Under the pieces are notes generated by a model, which did no database searches, was not told the origin of the DNA, and saw only the letters and a list, made by a program, of their open reading frames with translations. From Sulfuritalea sp. (GTDB lineage: Bacteria; Pseudomonadota; Gammaproteobacteria; Burkholderiales; Rhodocyclaceae): a stretch of 64,000 nucleotides of DNA. The stretch is taken from contig JALNZB010000011.1 in assembly GCA_023229545.1 (NCBI GenBank), positions 24,714 through 88,713 of the forward strand, written 5' to 3'. The position numbers were made by a program, and so were the translations under genes. Of the stretch, positions 25,214-37,036 are shown piece after piece. Position 1 is the first letter of the stretch. Every line of letters starts with the position of its first letter.

Positions 25214-25693
25214 TCACTTGGGAAGTACTTGCCGATCTGTCGATTGCTTCTGCAGCGCAATTTTTTCGGCAGCCAGCTCTTGCAGCAGCGGGAAGATTAT
25301 CGTGCTCCATTTACTGGTTCCGTAGGCTTGCTCGACCTCTTTTCTGTCGACGTAAATCGTCCATGCCGGAACGGGGCCGGTTTTCAGTTGCCTTGATTTC
25401 ACTCTGGCATCGAACAGCCACTTCAGGTCGGCGGGGAAATGCCCGGCGGCCAGGTCCAGCGATCTGAACGGGCGATTAACCTCCCGATAGGTGATCTTGT
25501 CGTAGTCGGGCCAATCCTGAAGTTCCCGCTTGCCGCCCCACGAGCCCTTCCACCGCGAACAGAAGCCGCAGTCGTCGGTGGTCCAGAGAACCAGCAATAT
25601 CTCCGAATCCCGGGTTACTTCGTCGAACTCGCCCGCAACGGCGACTGTCGGGCTCAGGCAAAGAGCGGCGGCAATCCAGAGAAATCGTTTCAT
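25214..25693 (-). CDS. Exported thioredoxin-fold protein
   Basis: 159 residues with signal peptide (MKRFLWIAAALCLSPTVAVA) and a CGFC active-site pair (C42, C45) following ILLVLWTTDD, which fits a thioredoxin fold. GPVPAWTIYVDRKEV resembles the cis-Pro region. It should work as a periplasmic thiol-disulfide protein. There is no DsbD-like or cytochrome-maturation gene beside it, so the substrate is unknown. It is separate from the haem operon upstream. Confidence 0.75.
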   Translation of the reverse strand: MKRFLWIAAALCLSPTVAVAGEFDEVTRDSEILLVLWTTDDCGFCSRWKGSWGGKRELQDWPDYDKITYREVNRPFRSLDLAAGHFPADLKWLFDARVKSRQLKTGPVPAWTIYVDRKEVEQAYGTSKWSTIIFPLLQELAAEKIALQKQSTDRQVLPK

Positions 25694-25752
25694 TATTCCT
25701 CGATGATGTCCAACGAACAGCGTTTATCCACTGCCGGCGTCGCCGGCCATGG

Positions 25753-26937
25753 TTAGAGCAGCGCCGCCGCCCGATAGTGCCGTACCGCCAACGCCGACTC
25801 TTCGAGCTGGTCGAGCAGTTGCGCCAGTTCGACATGGACGACGCGCGATGGCGCAATGGCCAGCGCGGCTTCGAGATAGCTTCTGGCCTTGCCCCACAGT
25901 TGCTGCTGGCGGCACAGCCGGCCCAGCGTGAGCAGCAAGGCGCCGTCGCGCGGCATGCGTTGCAGCCATTTCTCGGCCTGGGCGATACGGCCGAGGACAT
26001 CCCCGGCAGGTTCGCCGGCCTTGCCGCACTCGCCATAGGCCAGCACCAGTGCGCTATCCCAGTATTCATCCAGCGCGTCTTCGATGACGCGCTGGGCTTC
26101 GCGGCAATCGCCCGCCGCCGCCAGGGCGCGCGCCGTCTCCAGCGCCAGCGAGGCTTCGGCGCGGTCGGCGTCATCCAGTTCGCGCCAGTAGCGCATCAGC
26201 CCCGAGGGATCTTCGCGCAGGCTGCGCAGGCCTTCGCGCACGGCGCGGCTGCGAATCGGCGCCGCCTGTTCGGCGGTCAACGCCTGGTGCTTTTCGAGCT
26301 GGCGCACCAGGCGCGCCACTTCGCGCCAGTTGCCCAGACCCTGTTCGGCGCGCACGCTCAAACGCAAGGCGGCGATATGCCGCCCCTCACGCGCGGCGAG
26401 CTGGTGCAGGGCGTCGCGGGCATCCTCGAAGCGGCGATCTTCGAGGGCAAATTCGGCTTCGGTCATCAAGCGCGCCGACTGCAAGCCGGCATCGTCATAG
26501 CCGCGCACGCGCGCCGCCCATTCCGCGGCACGCTCCGCATCGCGCAGGGCGTGCGCGGCGCGCCAGCCCGCCAGCGCCAGCATGCCGGTACCGGGGTGAT
26601 CCGGTCGGGCTTTCTCGGCGCAACGCATGGCGTGGCCATAACGACCTTCCTGCAACAGACGCCAGGCGTCGCGCAGGGCCAGCGCAGCCTTGTCCTGTTG
26701 CCGCCGACGGCGAAACTCCGCTACCGCACGCGGCAAGCCGAGGGTGTGACTGACGGCGCGCGCCAGCAGGTAGACGAAGAAGAAGTTGGCGAGCGAGGCC
26801 ACCAGAAAAAGATTGAGGGACACTTCCGCGCGCCATGGCGGCAACACCAGCAACACGTAGCCGTCGTTGTAGCGCGCCGCCAGCGCCAGCGCCACCGCCA
26901 GCGCGGCGAGTATCAGCAGCCAGAACAGGGCGCGCAT
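25753..26937 (-). CDS. hemY: HemY-type TPR membrane protein of the haem operon
   Basis: 394 residues: two N-terminal membrane spans (about 2-22 and 40-64, with the HemY_N pattern YNDGYVLLVLPPWRAEVSLNLFLV), then helical TPR-like repeats to the end. In proteobacteria it is encoded after hemX and linked to late haem or porphyrin metabolism, but its biochemical role is unsettled. It is not the Gram-positive oxidase of the same name. The C-terminal ESALAVRHY is encoded by a dispersed-repeat copy. Confidence 0.9.
   Translation of the reverse strand: MRALFWLLILAALAVALALAARYNDGYVLLVLPPWRAEVSLNLFLVASLANFFFVYLLARAVSHTLGLPRAVAEFRRRRQQDKAALALRDAWRLLQEGRYGHAMRCAEKARPDHPGTGMLALAGWRAAHALRDAERAAEWAARVRGYDDAGLQSARLMTEAEFALEDRRFEDARDALHQLAAREGRHIAALRLSVRAEQGLGNWREVARLVRQLEKHQALTAEQAAPIRSRAVREGLRSLREDPSGLMRYWRELDDADRAEASLALETARALAAAGDCREAQRVIEDALDEYWDSALVLAYGECGKAGEPAGDVLGRIAQAEKWLQRMPRDGALLLTLGRLCRQQQLWGKARSYLEAALAIAPSRVVHVELAQLLDQLEESALAVRHYRAAALL
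25779..25802 (-). repeat. Dispersed repeat copy at the 3' end of hemY
   Basis: GCCGTACCGCCAACGCCGAC plus CTCTT; reversed it matches the consensus core with few changes. It encodes the ESALAVR peptide near the HemY C-terminus. Confidence 0.5.
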
Positions 26938-26945
26938 GGCGATTG

Positions 26946-28007
26946 CTACCTGGCGCTGGCCGCGCCGCGCTCGCGGGCAAACTTGAGATTGCGCAGGGCT
27001 GTCAGGGTTTCCGCCAGGCCCGGCAGATCGAAACTGACATCGGTGGTCGCCAGCGTCTTCAGGGTCGACTGCGCGGCCTGCACGGGTTTGGCACGACCGT
27101 CGAAGTAGCGGTCAAGCTGCTCGCGCGACTGGCGGATCTCTTCGCCGAAAGTCTTGCCGTCGCGTTGCAACAGCGCCAGGCGCGCGTTGAGCAGGCGCAG
27201 CTTGAGGTTTTCGCGCAGGAAGAAACTCTGGTTGGGCGACAGCAGCGCGGGATCGCCCTGATCGATGCGCTCGATGCGCACCAGTTGCCTCACTTCGCGC
27301 CACAGGTCGGCCCCCAGGTCGCGCCAGTAATCGGCGCTGACCGGTTTTGACGGCGCCGCCGGTTTGGTCGGGGCCGCCTTCGGTCGCTGTTCGTAGGCGA
27401 GCGGCAAGCTGTCGACGGCGGCGACGACGCTTTCGATCTTCAGCGACAGGCCGGTGATATTGGCGCCCGGCGTGGCCTTGAGACGTTCGATGTCGCGCGC
27501 GATGAGTTTCCGAATGGACAGGAATTGCGGCTGGATGGAACGGGAGAGGCGCGCGTCGGCGTTCTGTAGCGCGAACAGTGCGGCTTCGACATTGCCGGCG
27601 AACTGCAACTGCTGCATGGCAATGACAACGGCTTGCTCGACTTCGGCCAGCACGCGTTCGTCGCGACTGCTGGAGAGTTCCTGATACATGGCTTCGAGCG
27701 CCACGGCCTGGCTCTGCGCCTCGGCCAGCTTCGCTTCCAGGACGCCGACCTTGGCCTGCAAGGCCGCCAGCGATTCCTGACTCTGGCGGGCCATGGCCCG
27801 CCCTTCCCGCGCCATGGAATCGCCATCGGCGAGACGCCTGGCAAGTTCCTGCTGCAAGCCGGAGACCTGCATGCGGGTGTCCGCCCACTGCGCCAGCACC
27901 ACCACCATGGCGAGCGCCGCCACACGCAGCGTCGGCCGGCGCCAGATATCCCGCCACCGGCTGGTGGCGGGCGGTGGTTCAGTTTGAAGGGGCGTTTCCG
28001 TTTTCAT
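26946..28007 (-). CDS. hemX: HemX-family membrane protein
   Basis: 353 residues. One membrane span (about 27-43, LRVAALAMVVVLAQWADT) precedes a long coiled coil (about 45-115, LQQELARRLADGDSMAREG onward) and the HemX domain (AVVIAMQQLQFAGNVEAALFALQNADARL). It was long called a uroporphyrinogen methyltransferase, but no SAM-binding motif is visible here. It starts at ATG 28007, overlapping the end of hemD by 29 bp, and is followed by hemY. Confidence 0.9.
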   Translation of the reverse strand: MKTETPLQTEPPPATSRWRDIWRRPTLRVAALAMVVVLAQWADTRMQVSGLQQELARRLADGDSMAREGRAMARQSQESLAALQAKVGVLEAKLAEAQSQAVALEAMYQELSSSRDERVLAEVEQAVVIAMQQLQFAGNVEAALFALQNADARLSRSIQPQFLSIRKLIARDIERLKATPGANITGLSLKIESVVAAVDSLPLAYEQRPKAAPTKPAAPSKPVSADYWRDLGADLWREVRQLVRIERIDQGDPALLSPNQSFFLRENLKLRLLNARLALLQRDGKTFGEEIRQSREQLDRYFDGRAKPVQAAQSTLKTLATTDVSFDLPGLAETLTALRNLKFARERGAASAR

Positions 28008-28767
28008 GAGTTGTGAAGTATTGCATGAGTCCGGCCAGCAAACCGTCATCGCCGGGATCGGTCGGTATCACTTTACCCAAGCCGAGGGCATGCGCCTGCT
28101 CGGCAATGCGGGCATGCGGCACGAACGCCGGGGTCTTCTTCAGCCAGGCCTGACCCAGATGACCGACCATGTCAAAAAAATTGCGCAGGCCTTCGCTGCT
28201 GGTCAGGGTCACTGCATCGAGATGCCCTTCCTCCCACAACTTGAGCAAGGGCGCCGGGTCGAGTTGCGGTTTGGCGCGACGGTAGCAGGTGACGTACTCG
28301 ATGGTGGCGCCCCGCGCCTGGAGCGTTTCGCCGAGCAGTTCGCGACCGCCGTCGCCGCGAAAAATGATCACGCGCCGACCCTGTACATCGGTCATCTCGG
28401 GAAGTTCGAGCAAGGCTTCGGAGTCAAAGCGCAGCGGTGGCGAGATGATGTCATGGAGGCCATGACGCGCGAGTTCGCGTTCGCTGCTCTTGCCCAGCGC
28501 CGCCACGCGCAGCCCGACCGGCCACGAGCGGCGAGAGAGGATAAGCGCCAGCGCTTTCTCTATCGCATTGGGGCTGACGAAAACGGCAAGGTCGAAACTG
28601 TCGAGACGAATCGCGACGTCGAGCACCGGCGCAACATCTTCGATGTCGCGAATTTCCAGTACCGGGTAGAGCACCGGCAGGGCGCCCTGGTCGGTCAAGG
28701 CCGTGGCGAAATGCGCTGCCTGACCGGCCGGGCGCGTCACCACGACATGACGGCCAGTCAAGGACAT
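27979..28767 (-). CDS. hemD: Uroporphyrinogen-III synthase
   Basis: 262 residues. HVVVTRPAGQAAHFATALTDQG starts the first lobe, VFVSPNAIEKAL and YRRAKPQLDP mark the lobe junctions, and VTLTSSEGLRNFFDMVG is typical of the second lobe. It closes hydroxymethylbilane with inversion of ring D to make uroporphyrinogen III. It starts 2 bp after the hemC stop, so the two are coupled. Confidence 0.93.
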   Translation of the reverse strand: MSLTGRHVVVTRPAGQAAHFATALTDQGALPVLYPVLEIRDIEDVAPVLDVAIRLDSFDLAVFVSPNAIEKALALILSRRSWPVGLRVAALGKSSERELARHGLHDIISPPLRFDSEALLELPEMTDVQGRRVIIFRGDGGRELLGETLQARGATIEYVTCYRRAKPQLDPAPLLKLWEEGHLDAVTLTSSEGLRNFFDMVGHLGQAWLKKTPAFVPHARIAEQAHALGLGKVIPTDPGDDGLLAGLMQYFTTHENGNAPSN

Positions 28768-28769
28768 TG

Positions 28770-29735
28770 TTAACCGCCGAGAGAGGCGAGGATTTCCGCA
28801 GCGCCCTGTCGGCGCAGTTCGGCGGCCAGTTGCAGCCCGAGCGTCTCGGGATCGGCGGCGCTGCCGGTGAGTTCGGCCTGCGCCATGCGCGTGCCGTCGG
28901 GCGACGCGACGAAGCCACGCAGATAAAGGCTGCCGGCGCGCATTTCGGCGAAGGCGCCCAGCGGCACTTCGCAACTGCCGGCCAGCGCCCGCGACACGGC
29001 GCGTTCGGCGCGGACGCAGGCGGCGGTCGGCGGGTCATTCAGGGCGGCAACCCAGGCCGCCACTTCCGGCCGCGAGGCCAGCGCCTCGATGCCGAGCGCG
29101 CCCTGTCCGGCGGCCGGCAACGAATCTTCGGCGGGCAATACGGCGCGGATGCGCTCGCCGAGGCCGAGACGGGTCAAGCCCGCTGCGGCGAGGATTATGG
29201 CGTCGAACTGGCCTTCGTCGAGCTTGCGCAGGCGGGTGTCGAGATTGCCGCGCAGCGGTGTCACGGCGAGATGCGGATAACGCGCATGCAACAAGGCTTC
29301 GCGGCGCAGACTGGAAGTGCCGACTACGGCGCCCGGCGGCATGTCCGCCAGGCTGGCGTACTTGCTCGACACCAGTGCATCCAGCGGGACTTCACGCGGG
29401 CCGATGGCGACCAGGGAAAATTCCGGCTCCATCTGCATCGGCACATCCTTCATGGAATGCACGGCAAGATCGGCCGCGCCGTCGAGCAGGGCGGCTTCCA
29501 GTTCCTTGACGAACAGCCCCTTGCCGCCGACCTTGGACAACGGCCGATCAAGAATCTGGTCGCCGCGCGTGGTCATGCCAAGCAACTCGACGCGACAGGC
29601 CGGATACAGGCTCTGCAATAGGCTGCGCACATGCTCGGCCTGCCATAGGGCCAACCGGGATTCGCGCGTGGCTATGACGATGCGCTGCGGAGGAAGTACG
29701 GGAGAAGGGGCTGGGCTCACGGGATGACCGATCAA
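28770..29735 (-). CDS. hemC: Hydroxymethylbilane synthase (porphobilinogen deaminase)
   Basis: 321 residues if the TTG at 29735 is used; a GTG at 29720 would shorten it by 5. Core motifs include [37 protein letters not shown], and Cys255 in [14 protein letters not shown], the residue that carries the dipyrromethane cofactor. It polymerises four porphobilinogens. It is the first gene of hemC-hemD-hemX-hemY. Confidence 0.95.
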   Translation of the reverse strand: MIGHPVSPAPSPVLPPQRIVIATRESRLALWQAEHVRSLLQSLYPACRVELLGMTTRGDQILDRPLSKVGGKGLFVKELEAALLDGAADLAVHSMKDVPMQMEPEFSLVAIGPREVPLDALVSSKYASLADMPPGAVVGTSSLRREALLHARYPHLAVTPLRGNLDTRLRKLDEGQFDAIILAAAGLTRLGLGERIRAVLPAEDSLPAAGQGALGIEALASRPEVAAWVAALNDPPTAACVRAERAVSRALAGSCEVPLGAFAEMRAGSLYLRGFVASPDGTRMAQAELTGSAADPETLGLQLAAELRRQGAAEILASLGG

Positions 29736-29836
29736 TGGAGAACGAATTCGCTGGCGATTTTATCAGCCTGGAGCACTTTCCGCGCGGCATGGCAAAAGCC
29801 GCCCGCAGGCGGCCAAAGGTCCGGCGGCGAAAAGTA

Positions 29837-30793
29837 TCAGCCGGCGCTCGGGCGTGCCAGCGATGCGCTTTCGATCCAGCGCTTGATGCGGTTAGCATCG
29901 CCGACGCGAGTCATCCTGCCCACGGAGTCGAGCAACACGATAATGGTCGGTTTGTTGTTGAGCCAGGCCTGCATCACCAGACATTTCCCGGCTTCGCTGA
30001 TGTAACCGGTCTTGGACAGGCCTATCTCCCAGGTCGAGCTCCTGACCAGGGTATTGGTATTGCGGAACTGCAGCGGACGACCGGCAATGCTGAATTCGCC
30101 TTCGGAGGTCGTCGAAAACTCGCGAATCAGTGGGTAATGGTGTGCGGCATCGACCATTTTCGCCAGATCGCGCGGACTCGATACATTGGCTGCGGTCAAC
30201 CCGGTCGGGTCCTGAAAACGCGTATCGACCAAACCCAGAAGCTGTGCCTTCTGGTTCATGGCGGCAATGAAAGCCTCGCGGCCGCCCGGATAGTGGCGCG
30301 ACAAAGCTGCGGCGGCACGATTTTCGGAAGACATCAGGGCCAGGCGCAGCATTTCCTCGCGCGCCAGATGCGTACCGACCTTGAGACGCGAGCGTGTCCC
30401 CTTGAGGTTATCAACATCCTCGTCGCCGATTGCCAGGGTCTCGGCGAGGTCGGGCTTGGCGTCAAGCACCACCATCGCGGTCATCAGTTTGGTGATCGAG
30501 GCAATCGGCAATACGGCGCTCGGGTTCTTTTCAAACAAAATCGCACCGCTCGTCTGATCCAGCACCAGTGCGGCGGATGACTGCACGGCGAGATGCCGGG
30601 CGTCGTCAAGAGAGGCGACACGCCGCGGAGATTTGGCGCGCAACACCACTTTTATCCTGTTCGGCTTCGCCGCACGCGGGGCCTTATTCTTGGCTGCGAC
30701 GGCTTTCTTCCGGGTGGCCGCATGGAGGTCAGCCGGCGTCACGCCAGCGCCGACTACCGCGACCGCCAATAACATTAGTAGCGTTCTTTTCAT
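29837..30793 (-). CDS. pbpG: D-alanyl-D-alanine endopeptidase (PBP7 type)
   Basis: 318 residues. Signal peptide, then a basic Lys/Ala linker (about 27-55), then the peptidase domain with S99-I-T-K102, SEN at 156-158 and KTG at 261-263. It cleaves cross-links in the periplasm. Short of the C-terminal amphipathic anchor found in DacA, it is PBP7-like rather than PBP5-like. Bases 30733-30756, in the signal-peptide region, closely match the dispersed repeat. Confidence 0.92.
   Translation of the reverse strand: MKRTLLMLLAVAVVGAGVTPADLHAATRKKAVAAKNKAPRAAKPNRIKVVLRAKSPRRVASLDDARHLAVQSSAALVLDQTSGAILFEKNPSAVLPIASITKLMTAMVVLDAKPDLAETLAIGDEDVDNLKGTRSRLKVGTHLAREEMLRLALMSSENRAAAALSRHYPGGREAFIAAMNQKAQLLGLVDTRFQDPTGLTAANVSSPRDLAKMVDAAHHYPLIREFSTTSEGEFSIAGRPLQFRNTNTLVRSSTWEIGLSKTGYISEAGKCLVMQAWLNNKPTIIVLLDSVGRMTRVGDANRIKRWIESASLARPSAG
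30733..30756 (-). repeat. Dispersed repeat match in the pbpG signal-peptide region
   Basis: Reversed, it reads TAGTCGGCGCTGGCGTGACG plus CCGG and encodes VGAGVTPA. Signal peptides tolerate such sequence; chance similarity is possible. Confidence 0.4.
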
Positions 30794-30910
30794 GAAGATG
30801 CATCTCCTGCAATGGCTTGATTCTAACAGAGGATATTCCCTCCGTAATAGGATGTATCGGCAGTTATCGTTAGAAATAAAGGGGTTGGGCCTTCGATCTC
30901 AACAATAACA

Positions 30911-32050
30911 TTAACTTGGATCAAGAAACCGTCTTACTTCCTCCCGACGCGCCAAAGTATCCGCGTAGCCCAGATCGATCAAGGCCCTGGTGTAAGACCG
31001 TTCGAACAGGAGATAGCTGGTCAGTGCGCCGCCATTTCGATTCATGGCGCCAATGCCGCGCAGCAGAACCCGCACCGGCCATGGCAGTGCCCGTGCGTGG
31101 CGCGCCGCAAGGTGGTCAAGGCGCTGCGACGGCGCAATGGTCAGCACATCGATCGGCCGCAGACTCATTCCGTTCTGGCGGCGGACATCTTCCGGAATCA
31201 GCGACAGGGTCTTGTTGATGCGATTCATTCGCTCCAGATCAACCGACATGCTGTCGAGAAAAATGCTGGACAGCGCATGGCCGGCGATTTGCGCCAGCGA
31301 GGGATAGATTGCGACACGCGGTCGGGCACTCTCATCGGTCATGCGGCCGGCGCCGATCACCAGTATCCTGTCGGCGCCGAGGTGGATCGCCGGCGAGACG
31401 GGCGCCATCTGCCGCATCGAGCCGTCGCCGAACCATTCCCGATTGATATGCACCGCCGGAAAAATGAACGGAATGGCGCTGGAAGCCATCAGGTGATCCA
31501 CGGCTATTTCGGCGGGAGTGCCGATTCGCTGGCTGCGGCGCCAGGGTTCAATGTCCGCCCGCCCCTGAAAAAAACTGACGCTTTGCCCGGATGAGTAGCC
31601 GGAGCAGGTAATGCTGACCGAATGGAGGGCCCGATTTTCGATGGCTCGCGCGATACGGCTGAAGTCGAGGCTGTCGCTCAACAGGCGCCGCAGTGGCGCA
31701 TTGTCAAGCAGCGAGCGCGGCGAATGTCGCGTCAGCCAGCCAACCGCCAGCGTCGACACCCAGCGCGCGCCGGAAATACCCATGCTCACCGGGTCGGAGC
31801 GATAGACCTGGCGGGCGCTGAAGTTTTCCCAGATGTTCAGCAGATGATCCACGCCGGCGCCGAAATTCTCGGCCGCCACCGCCAACGACGCGGCGTTGAC
31901 GGCGCCGGCCGAGGTGCCGCACAAAATCGGAAACGGATTGCGCTGCGGCTCCGGCAACAGCTCGCGGATCGCCTTCAGCACGCCGACCTGATAGCCGGCG
32001 CGGGCACCGCCGCCCGTCAAAACCAGCGCGGTGCGCGACTCATCGGTCAT
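30911..32050 (-). CDS. Patatin-like phospholipase
   Basis: 379 residues. The oxyanion hole GGGARAGYQVG (13-23), nucleophile Ser47 in GTSAG, and dyad Asp in FGDGSMRQMAP are all present, so an active lipid acyl hydrolase is expected. No secretion signal is visible, so it is probably cytoplasmic or membrane-associated (RssA/YchK-like group). It starts 7 bp downstream of the malic enzyme stop, suggesting shared transcription. Confidence 0.9.
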   Translation of the reverse strand: MTDESRTALVLTGGGARAGYQVGVLKAIRELLPEPQRNPFPILCGTSAGAVNAASLAVAAENFGAGVDHLLNIWENFSARQVYRSDPVSMGISGARWVSTLAVGWLTRHSPRSLLDNAPLRRLLSDSLDFSRIARAIENRALHSVSITCSGYSSGQSVSFFQGRADIEPWRRSQRIGTPAEIAVDHLMASSAIPFIFPAVHINREWFGDGSMRQMAPVSPAIHLGADRILVIGAGRMTDESARPRVAIYPSLAQIAGHALSSIFLDSMSVDLERMNRINKTLSLIPEDVRRQNGMSLRPIDVLTIAPSQRLDHLAARHARALPWPVRVLLRGIGAMNRNGGALTSYLLFERSYTRALIDLGYADTLARREEVRRFLDPS

Positions 32051-32057
32051 GCTGAAG

Positions 32058-34340
32058 TCAAGTGCTGCTCCTGACTTGCTGCTGCGTCTCCACCGACAAC
32101 AGGGCGGTAACGTTGACGATGCGTCGGACGGTGGCGGTCGGCGTCAGGATATGCACCGGGCGCGCGGCGCCGAGCAGCAGCGGTCCCACTGTCAGTCCGT
32201 CACCAGCGGAGGTCTTTATCAGGTTGAAGGAGATATTGGCGGCATCCAGTGTCGGCATGATCAGCAGGTTGGCCGGGCCCTTGAGCGTCGAGTCGGGAAA
32301 CACCTGGCGCCGGATGTCTTCGGAAAGCGCCGAATCGCCGTGCATCTCGCCATCGACCTCCAAGTTTGGCGCACGCTCGCGCAGGATCTCCAGTGTGCGG
32401 CGCATCTTGATCGCGGTCGGCGTGTCCTCGGTGCCGAAACTCGAATGCGACAGCAGCGCCACCTTGGGCGCGAGACCGAAGCGCGCCACCTCTTCGGCGG
32501 CCAGCAGAGTCATCTCCGCGAGCTGCTCGGACGTCGGGTCGTAATTGACATAGGTATCGCCGATGAACAGAGTGCGGTGCGGCAGGATCAGCAGGTTCAT
32601 GGCGTAGAAATGCTCGATCCCCGGCTTGCGGCCAATCACCCTGTCGATGTAGCGCAAATGCAGCGAATGCTTGCCGTAGGTTCCGCACAGCATTGCATCG
32701 GCATAATTGTGGCGTAACAGCATGGCGCCGATCAGCGTGGTGCGTTTTCTCATCTCCAGCCTGGCGTAATCGACGCTGACGCCCCTGCGCGCCATGATGC
32801 CGTGATAATCCCGCCAGAGTTCCTTGTAGCGCGGATCGGAATCGGGACTGACCAGCTCGAAATGCTCGCCGGCGTGAATCCGCAGGCCAAAACGGGCGAT
32901 GCTCTTCGCCACCACCTCGGGCCGCCCGATCAGGATCGGTCGCGCCAGATTCTCGTCGCATACCGTTTGCACCGCGCGCAGCACGCGTTCGTCCTCACCT
33001 TCGCAGAAAACCACGCGCGCCGGCTTTTTCTTGGCGGCGAGGAACACCGGACGCATCAGCAGGCCCGTGGAATAGACAAAGTCATTCAACTGCTGAACAT
33101 AGGCATCCATGTCCACAATCGGTCGCGTCGCAACGCCGGAATCCATCGCCGCCTGGGCCACAGCAGGAGCCACCTTGATGATGAGCCGTGGATCGAAAGG
33201 CTTTGGAATCAGGTATTCGGGGCCGAAGGAGATATCTTCGGTGCCATAGGCTGCCGTCACCACTTCCGACTGCTCGGCGTGCGCCAGTTCCGCAATCGCC
33301 CTCACGGCAGCCACTTTCATCGCTTCGTTGATCGTCGTCGCGCCGACATCGAGCGCACCCCTGAACATGTAGGGAAAACACAGGACGTTGTTGACCTGAT
33401 TCGGATAGTCCGAACGACCGGTGCCGATGATGGCGTCGGGACGCACGGCCCGGGCCTGTTCCGGAAGAATTTCCGGGTCGGGATTGGCCATGGCGAGAAT
33501 CAGCGGATCGCGTGCCATGGCCTTGACCATCTCCGGCTTCAAGACACCCGCCGCAGACAAGCCAAGGAATATGTCGGCGCCAACCATGACATCACCCAGG
33601 AAACGCGCATCCGTCACCTGCGCGTAGCGCGCCTTGGACGGGTCGAGTCCCTCACGTCCGGAATGGATCACGCCCTTGCTATCGACCACGAATACATTTT
33701 TCGGATCGAGACCAAGACTCACCAACAGATCGAGGCAGGCAATCGCCGCCGCGCCCGCTCCCGAGCACACCAGCTTGACCTTGGCAATATCCTTGCCGAC
33801 GACGCGCATGCCATTCAGCAAGGCGGCGCTGGCGATGATGGCCGTGCCGTGCTGATCGTCGTGGAAAACCGGGATTTTCATTCGTTCGCGCAGTTTGGCC
33901 TCAACGTAAAAGCACTCGGGCGCCTTGATGTCTTCCAGATTGATGCCGCCAAAAGTCGGCTCCAGTGCGGCGATGATGTCGACCAGTTTTTCCGCATCGT
34001 TTTCGGCGACTTCGATGTCGAAGACGTCGATGCCGGCGAACTTCTTGAACAACACGCCCTTGCCTTCCATCACCGGCTTGCCGGCCAGCGGTCCGATGTT
34101 GCCCAGCCCCAGAACCGCCGTGCCATTGGTGATGACGGCCACCAGATTGGCGCGCGAGGTATACAAGGCTGCCGTGGCGGGATCGCGCACGATCTCGTCG
34201 CAGGCGGCGGCGACACCCGGCGAATAGGCCAGCGACAGGTCCGCCTGGTTGTTCAACGCCTTGGTCGGAGTCACGGCGATCTTGCCGGGTTTTGGATCGC
34301 GGTGATATTCCAGTGCTGCGGCGCGGATACGTTCGTCCAT
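32058..34340 (-). CDS. maeB: NADP-dependent malic enzyme with phosphotransacetylase-like C-terminal domain
   Basis: 760 residues, the size of the MaeB fusion type. The N-terminal malic domain ([30 protein letters not shown]) decarboxylates malate to pyruvate; the NAD(P)-binding part reads [17 protein letters not shown]; residues about 430-750 form a phosphate-acetyltransferase-like domain that is usually regulatory. It is divergent from pckG, pairing two enzymes at the PEP/pyruvate node. The ATG at 34340 is preferred because [20 protein letters not shown] is the normal N-terminus. Confidence 0.95.
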   Translation of the reverse strand: MDERIRAAALEYHRDPKPGKIAVTPTKALNNQADLSLAYSPGVAAACDEIVRDPATAALYTSRANLVAVITNGTAVLGLGNIGPLAGKPVMEGKGVLFKKFAGIDVFDIEVAENDAEKLVDIIAALEPTFGGINLEDIKAPECFYVEAKLRERMKIPVFHDDQHGTAIIASAALLNGMRVVGKDIAKVKLVCSGAGAAAIACLDLLVSLGLDPKNVFVVDSKGVIHSGREGLDPSKARYAQVTDARFLGDVMVGADIFLGLSAAGVLKPEMVKAMARDPLILAMANPDPEILPEQARAVRPDAIIGTGRSDYPNQVNNVLCFPYMFRGALDVGATTINEAMKVAAVRAIAELAHAEQSEVVTAAYGTEDISFGPEYLIPKPFDPRLIIKVAPAVAQAAMDSGVATRPIVDMDAYVQQLNDFVYSTGLLMRPVFLAAKKKPARVVFCEGEDERVLRAVQTVCDENLARPILIGRPEVVAKSIARFGLRIHAGEHFELVSPDSDPRYKELWRDYHGIMARRGVSVDYARLEMRKRTTLIGAMLLRHNYADAMLCGTYGKHSLHLRYIDRVIGRKPGIEHFYAMNLLILPHRTLFIGDTYVNYDPTSEQLAEMTLLAAEEVARFGLAPKVALLSHSSFGTEDTPTAIKMRRTLEILRERAPNLEVDGEMHGDSALSEDIRRQVFPDSTLKGPANLLIMPTLDAANISFNLIKTSAGDGLTVGPLLLGAARPVHILTPTATVRRIVNVTALLSVETQQQVRSST

Positions 34341-34376
34341 GACAGGCTCTCCTTCATGCGTTGGAACTGATTGTAG

Positions 34377-34402
34377 CGCCGTGTCGCCAGCGCCGACTCT
34401 TT
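34377..34402 (-). repeat. Dispersed repeat copy between maeB and pckG
   Basis: CGCCGTGTCGCCAGCGCCGA plus CTCTTT; reversed it matches the consensus core with one or two changes. It lies 36 bp upstream of the maeB start, where a promoter would be expected. Confidence 0.6.
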
Positions 34403-34573
34403 CACGGACCGTGGGTTTTCCGGCGCAACTCGCAATTTCCTCGTGCGTCCGGAGATTGGACATTTGCCGCCTGCCTCCAGCGGGCGATCGATGTGGGACA
34501 ATGCCTTGTCGATCCGCGCCCCTTGATCACCCGGTCGATGAACGCAAATTGAAAAATGGAGATTCGTCGCACC

Positions 34574-36406
<1,833 letters not shown>

Positions 36407-36429
36407 GGGTCGGCGCTGGCGTTACGCCG
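36407..36429 (+). repeat. Dispersed repeat copy directly after pckG
   Basis: GGGTCGGCGCTGGCGTTACG plus CCG begins at the base after the pckG stop codon and matches the consensus core closely. Confidence 0.6.
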
Positions 36430-36456
36430 AAGGACGAATCGGTCGCGCCAAAAAGA

Positions 36457-36486
36457 AAGCGCGTGCTGAATTAACAGCACGCGCTT
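36457..36486 (-). terminator. Hairpin terminator between pckG and the histone-like gene
   Basis: Perfect 11-bp stem AAGCGCGTGCT / AGCACGCGCTT with an 8-nt loop. On the minus strand it is followed by CTTTTT, so it mainly serves the histone-like gene; it may also stop pckG transcripts. Confidence 0.75.
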
Positions 36487-36544
36487 GCTATCCACTGAGC
36501 ACCGCGCTCAGTCCCGCAGGACTAAACGCAGGCCGATGCTACCG

Positions 36545-37036
36545 TCAGGGACGGGAACCGGTGGGAAACGGCCAGGCCGCAGCCGGATTCAGCGACGACT
36601 TGATGCCGGGAGCAGCAGCGGTTGAAGGCGCGGCGGCAGCGGGCTTCGGCGCAGCCTTCTTCGGAGCGGCCTTCTTCGCGGCGGGCTTCTTGGCGACAGC
36701 CTTCTTCGGAGCAGCCTTCTTCGCAACCGGCTTCTTGGCAGCAACCTTCTTCGGCGCAGCCTTCTTCGCGGCGGGCTTCTTGGCGACAGCCTTCTTCGGA
36801 GCAGCCTTCTTCGCAGCCGGCTTCTTGGCAGCAACCTTCTTCGGCGCAGCCTTCTTCGCGGCGGGTTTGGCGGCAGCCTTCTTCGGCGCAGCTTTCTTCG
36901 CAGCGGGCTTGGCGGCCGCCTTCTTTACAGCCGGCTTTTTGACAGCCGGCTTCTTCGGGGCCGCGGACTTCTTAGCGGCGGGCTTAGCCGCAGCCTTCTT
37001 CGCGGCCGGCTTCTTGGCTTTCTTTTGATCAGCCAT
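36545..37036 (-). CDS. Lys/Ala-rich histone H1-like (AlgP-type) DNA-binding protein
   Basis: 163 residues, nearly all Lys, Ala and Pro in repeats of the type AAKKAAPKKVAAKKP across residues 3-135, ending in a different, neutral tail (GIKSSLNPAAAWPFPTGSRP). Such proteins resemble eukaryotic histone H1 tails and AlgP of Pseudomonas; they bind DNA and may compact the chromosome or affect gene expression. The start at 37036 has a strong AAGGAGG site. Repeat number is likely to vary between strains by slippage. It has its own terminator. Confidence 0.88.
   Translation of the reverse strand: MADQKKAKKPAAKKAAAKPAAKKSAAPKKPAVKKPAVKKAAAKPAAKKAAPKKAAAKPAAKKAAPKKVAAKKPAAKKAAPKKAVAKKPAAKKAAPKKVAAKKPVAKKAAPKKAVAKKPAAKKAAPKKAAPKPAAAAPSTAAAPGIKSSLNPAAAWPFPTGSRP

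Noticed and set aside
36600..36980. Direct repeats resembling a CRISPR array
   Set aside because: The periodicity is codon-based (Ala-Lys-Pro units) inside a histone-like gene, with no unique spacers and no cas genes.
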